From positions 19,922,293-19,986,292 of the forward strand of contig OU452203.1 of NCBI GenBank assembly GCA_911728435.2: DNA of 64,000 bases, given 5' to 3'. This document shows, one piece after another, positions 62,501 to 64,000 of the stretch. Position 1 is the first letter of the stretch, and each line of letters starts with the position of its first letter. This DNA comes from Apoderus coryli (lineage: Eukaryota; Arthropoda; Insecta; Coleoptera; Attelabidae). The notes under the pieces are model-generated. The model had not been told where the DNA came from. It did no database searches and worked only from the letters and a program-made list of their open reading frames with translations. Made by a program: the position numbers and the translations under genes.

Positions 62501-63048
62501 CAATAAACACATCTACAAGTAGGTAAATGAATAACAAAAATATATAATTTTTGTCTCTTTTCTTTGTTCAACTTTTAGAAACAGATGGACCGTGTTTTTT
62601 TGTTCGAAGAATGATGTTTTAAATATAGAGTGGTCTCACTTTTGAACATCGAAACGCCTTCATGTAAATTAAATGTCGGACTTTATATACAGAAGCTAGT
62701 AGTAGTAACTGAGGCCTATTTTGACGAGAAAGAGAAATGGTACTATAAAAGTGGTATCGAAAAATTGTAAATTCGCTATTTTTCCCCGACTTGTAAAAAC
62801 TCAGAAATTCTTCTGCATAGTATATTAATTTCGCACATATTCCAGTGGATTTAAAAATAAAGAAAAATAAATAAAAGCCAGATAGACATAGGATTGTATA
62901 AACTATATAAACAACGAACATAATAGAATACAAAAAAATAATGAACATACCTCTGGCAGACTCTCGCCATGCACAAAACATACTAGTTGAGCTTCATAAC
63001 CCTCTCCAGAGTAAATCGTTGGATTTTCTACCGATATTTCTGGGGGAA
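56557..63048 (-). CDS. Immunoglobulin/FN3 cell-adhesion protein (klingon/lachesin-like), partial
   Basis: Four exons on the minus strand: 63048-62951 and 58097-57923 encode one immunoglobulin domain (PPEISVENPTIYSGEGYEAQ, LVCFVHG, VLWYRDTMQLD, then HRSDFGNYTCVADNQLGKAR with both disulphide Cys). 57065-56878 and 56815-56557 encode a fibronectin type III domain (SYTISWIVES, PINEYELLFRR, YVIRNLEPGQRYEARIQSKN, FGWSSLSEAF). Splice phases agree across all joins (0, 1, 0). Upstream exons with the signal peptide and earlier Ig domains must lie beyond 64000. The donor at 56556 shows that the gene continues, but the next exon was not found. Proteins with Ig domains then FN3 and a membrane anchor, such as Klingon, act in neuronal adhesion. 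The exact orthologue is uncertain. The introns hold LINE and mariner debris. Confidence 0.85.
57343..57660 (-). pseudogene. LINE reverse transcriptase fragment in an intron
   Basis: The minus strand reads IVYIDFRKAFDT at about 57625-57660 and, in another frame, RLAYADDLTVFLRIAS with the catalytic Asp pair. It is broken by a frameshift and by loss of the block between. It lies inside the intron between 57923 and 57065. Confidence 0.75.
58098..60239. other. Intron of the Ig/FN3 gene, first part
   Basis: No exon seen. The piece near 59470-59580 reads NELKRKYDNKHKV in a broken frame and may be a Ty3/gypsy polyprotein scrap, but this is weak. 58885-58905 carries a CCGCCACTG terminus motif. Confidence 0.35.
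60240..60330 (-). pseudogene. LINE RT N-terminal scrap
   Basis: The minus strand reads KNRKSTGPYGIHSKVIK, matching the conserved KSxGPDGI block before the LINE RT core. Nothing further could be joined to it reliably. Confidence 0.5.
60331..62699. other. Intron of the Ig/FN3 gene, second part
   Basis: Contains a repeat end starting CAGTGGCGGCTCGTGAGG at 61054, homologous to 51465-51580, and the GC-rich hairpin at 61719-61755. No exon is supported. Confidence 0.4.
61719..61755. repeat. Hairpin with 10-bp GC-rich stem
   Basis: TCCCCCTGTC (61719-61728) and GACAGGGGGA (61746-61755) pair perfectly around a 17-base loop. It stands out in AT-rich intron sequence. Confidence 0.75.
62700..62775 (+). 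pseudogene. Mariner C-terminus fragment, second copy
   Basis: Reads TEAYFDEKEKWYYKSGIEKL and is about 90 percent alike to 56455-56515. Likely two independent truncated relics. Confidence 0.55.
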
Positions 63049-64000
63049 CTGCAATCAAAACAATATAAATATTTAACTGAGTTTTTTTTATTCGAAGCTT
63101 AAGCTTAAGCTGCATTGATAGACAGTGGCGGTTTATAAAATAATAAATATCTGCTAAACAATTTTGAATTATACAACCAGAATCAGTGGACACTTGCAAC
63201 GTAAGAAGTTATTATCCAAATATGGCAAATTCACATCCAGAACAATACTTAGAAACTTCCTTTCATCGATGTCCTCAAGCAGGTCCAGAGTCCTCATGGA
63301 GAAGAATATATCTTGGGACTATTAGTCCTGTTTAGGACACGCTGCTGATGTATTAGAAGAATACTTCACATATTAATTGACAATGTATTTTTTCTTAAGT
63401 CTTCTTCCTCTTTTTTCGTCAATTTAGCGGAATTCTATCAATAGGAAATAATCTAAAATAAAAAGAAGGTAGAGAAGTATTGCGTAAACATTGGTTTTCC
63501 ATTCGCAATTTTTATTTTCTTGATTTTATTATTGTTTGGTTCTATATTTGTTTTGTGTTGTATTTTTCAATGTAAAAAGCTGCTTATATTAGAATTCCTG
63601 CTGGCTAAATGTGGAAAGAAGCATTTTTACAAGAAGATGTTTGAATTTATGGTAAATATTGAACTAACGAAAACATTATTCATTTTCGACGTTTATTTTT
63701 ACACACTTTTTTAGATTGCTTCATTTTTATTATTCTTGAATATATAATATACATCTACGTCTAATAATCTACCAAATTACTCATATACAGTGTGTCCCAG
63801 GATAGATGTAACAAGAGGTGTGAATCACAAAAAAATTTTGAACTTTGGAATGACATTTCGGGAATGAGTCCTGCTTGTTTTAAAACCAAGGCACCCAAAA
63901 AATGAGTTAAATCCGTATTGTACAGGGTATTTTATAAACAAATTTATAAAAATCATGAACAATTGAGTGTCTTTAGTTTACAATATACGCCAAAAGTCTA
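63049..64000. other. Intron or upstream region of the Ig/FN3 gene
   Basis: No further exon is recognised. 63123 starts an ACAGTGGCGG terminus-like motif, and 63789-63800 reads AGTGTGTCCCAG, a common transposon-end word. Confidence 0.4.

Overview
The window is a stretch of AT-rich nuclear DNA from an insect; a beetle is possible but the sequence does not settle the order. Evidence: genes are split by short GT..AG introns, animal housekeeping genes can be rebuilt exon by exon, and the remainder is crowded with eukaryotic transposons (Merlin, PIF/Harbinger, Helentron, Tc1/mariner, hAT, several LINE types). No operons, bacterial ribosome-binding sites, CRISPR arrays or tRNAs were seen.

Layout. 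0.1-5.1 kb: a Merlin-type DNA transposon between 63-bp terminal inverted repeats, with a broken transposase, into which a PIF/Harbinger element (1495-4521) has jumped. The Harbinger copy still has an open spliced DDE transposase and an open spliced Myb-like partner. 5.1-7.7 kb: a two-exon gene of unknown family on the minus strand. 8.3-13.8 kb: a Helentron-type Helitron on the minus strand, with a Rep/HUH part and a PIF1 helicase plus EEP endonuclease part, separated by a deletion with a frame change.

14.9-27.4 kb is the host gene block: USP10 (-), Derlin-2 (+), DBR1 (-), RpL7 (+), TSG101 (+) and SREK1IP1-like (-). All six look intact with consistent splice phases. USP10/Derlin-2 and DBR1/RpL7 are head-to-head pairs sharing upstream regions of about 0.8-0.9 kb; Derlin-2/DBR1 and TSG101/SREK1IP1 are tail-to-tail. 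Their roles are deubiquitination, ER-associated degradation, intron lariat turnover, translation, ESCRT-I sorting and splicing-factor binding.

27.4-56 kb has no recognisable host gene and is a transposon graveyard: a MITE-like element, a nearly complete jockey-like LINE RT, a hAT scrap, a roughly 690-bp foldback carrying three hammerhead-ribozyme motifs, three degenerate Tc1/mariner-class copies, two large 70-bp tandem arrays in related repeats, and LINE fragments. 56.5-63.05 kb holds four minus-strand exons of an immunoglobulin/fibronectin-III cell-adhesion gene that continues past both ends of what can be seen; its introns hold LINE and mariner debris.

Most worth following up: the hammerhead motifs in the foldback; the unknown spliced gene with an acidic tail beside the Helentron; the possibly autonomous Harbinger nested in Merlin; and the 70-bp arrays that are open in all three frames of one strand.
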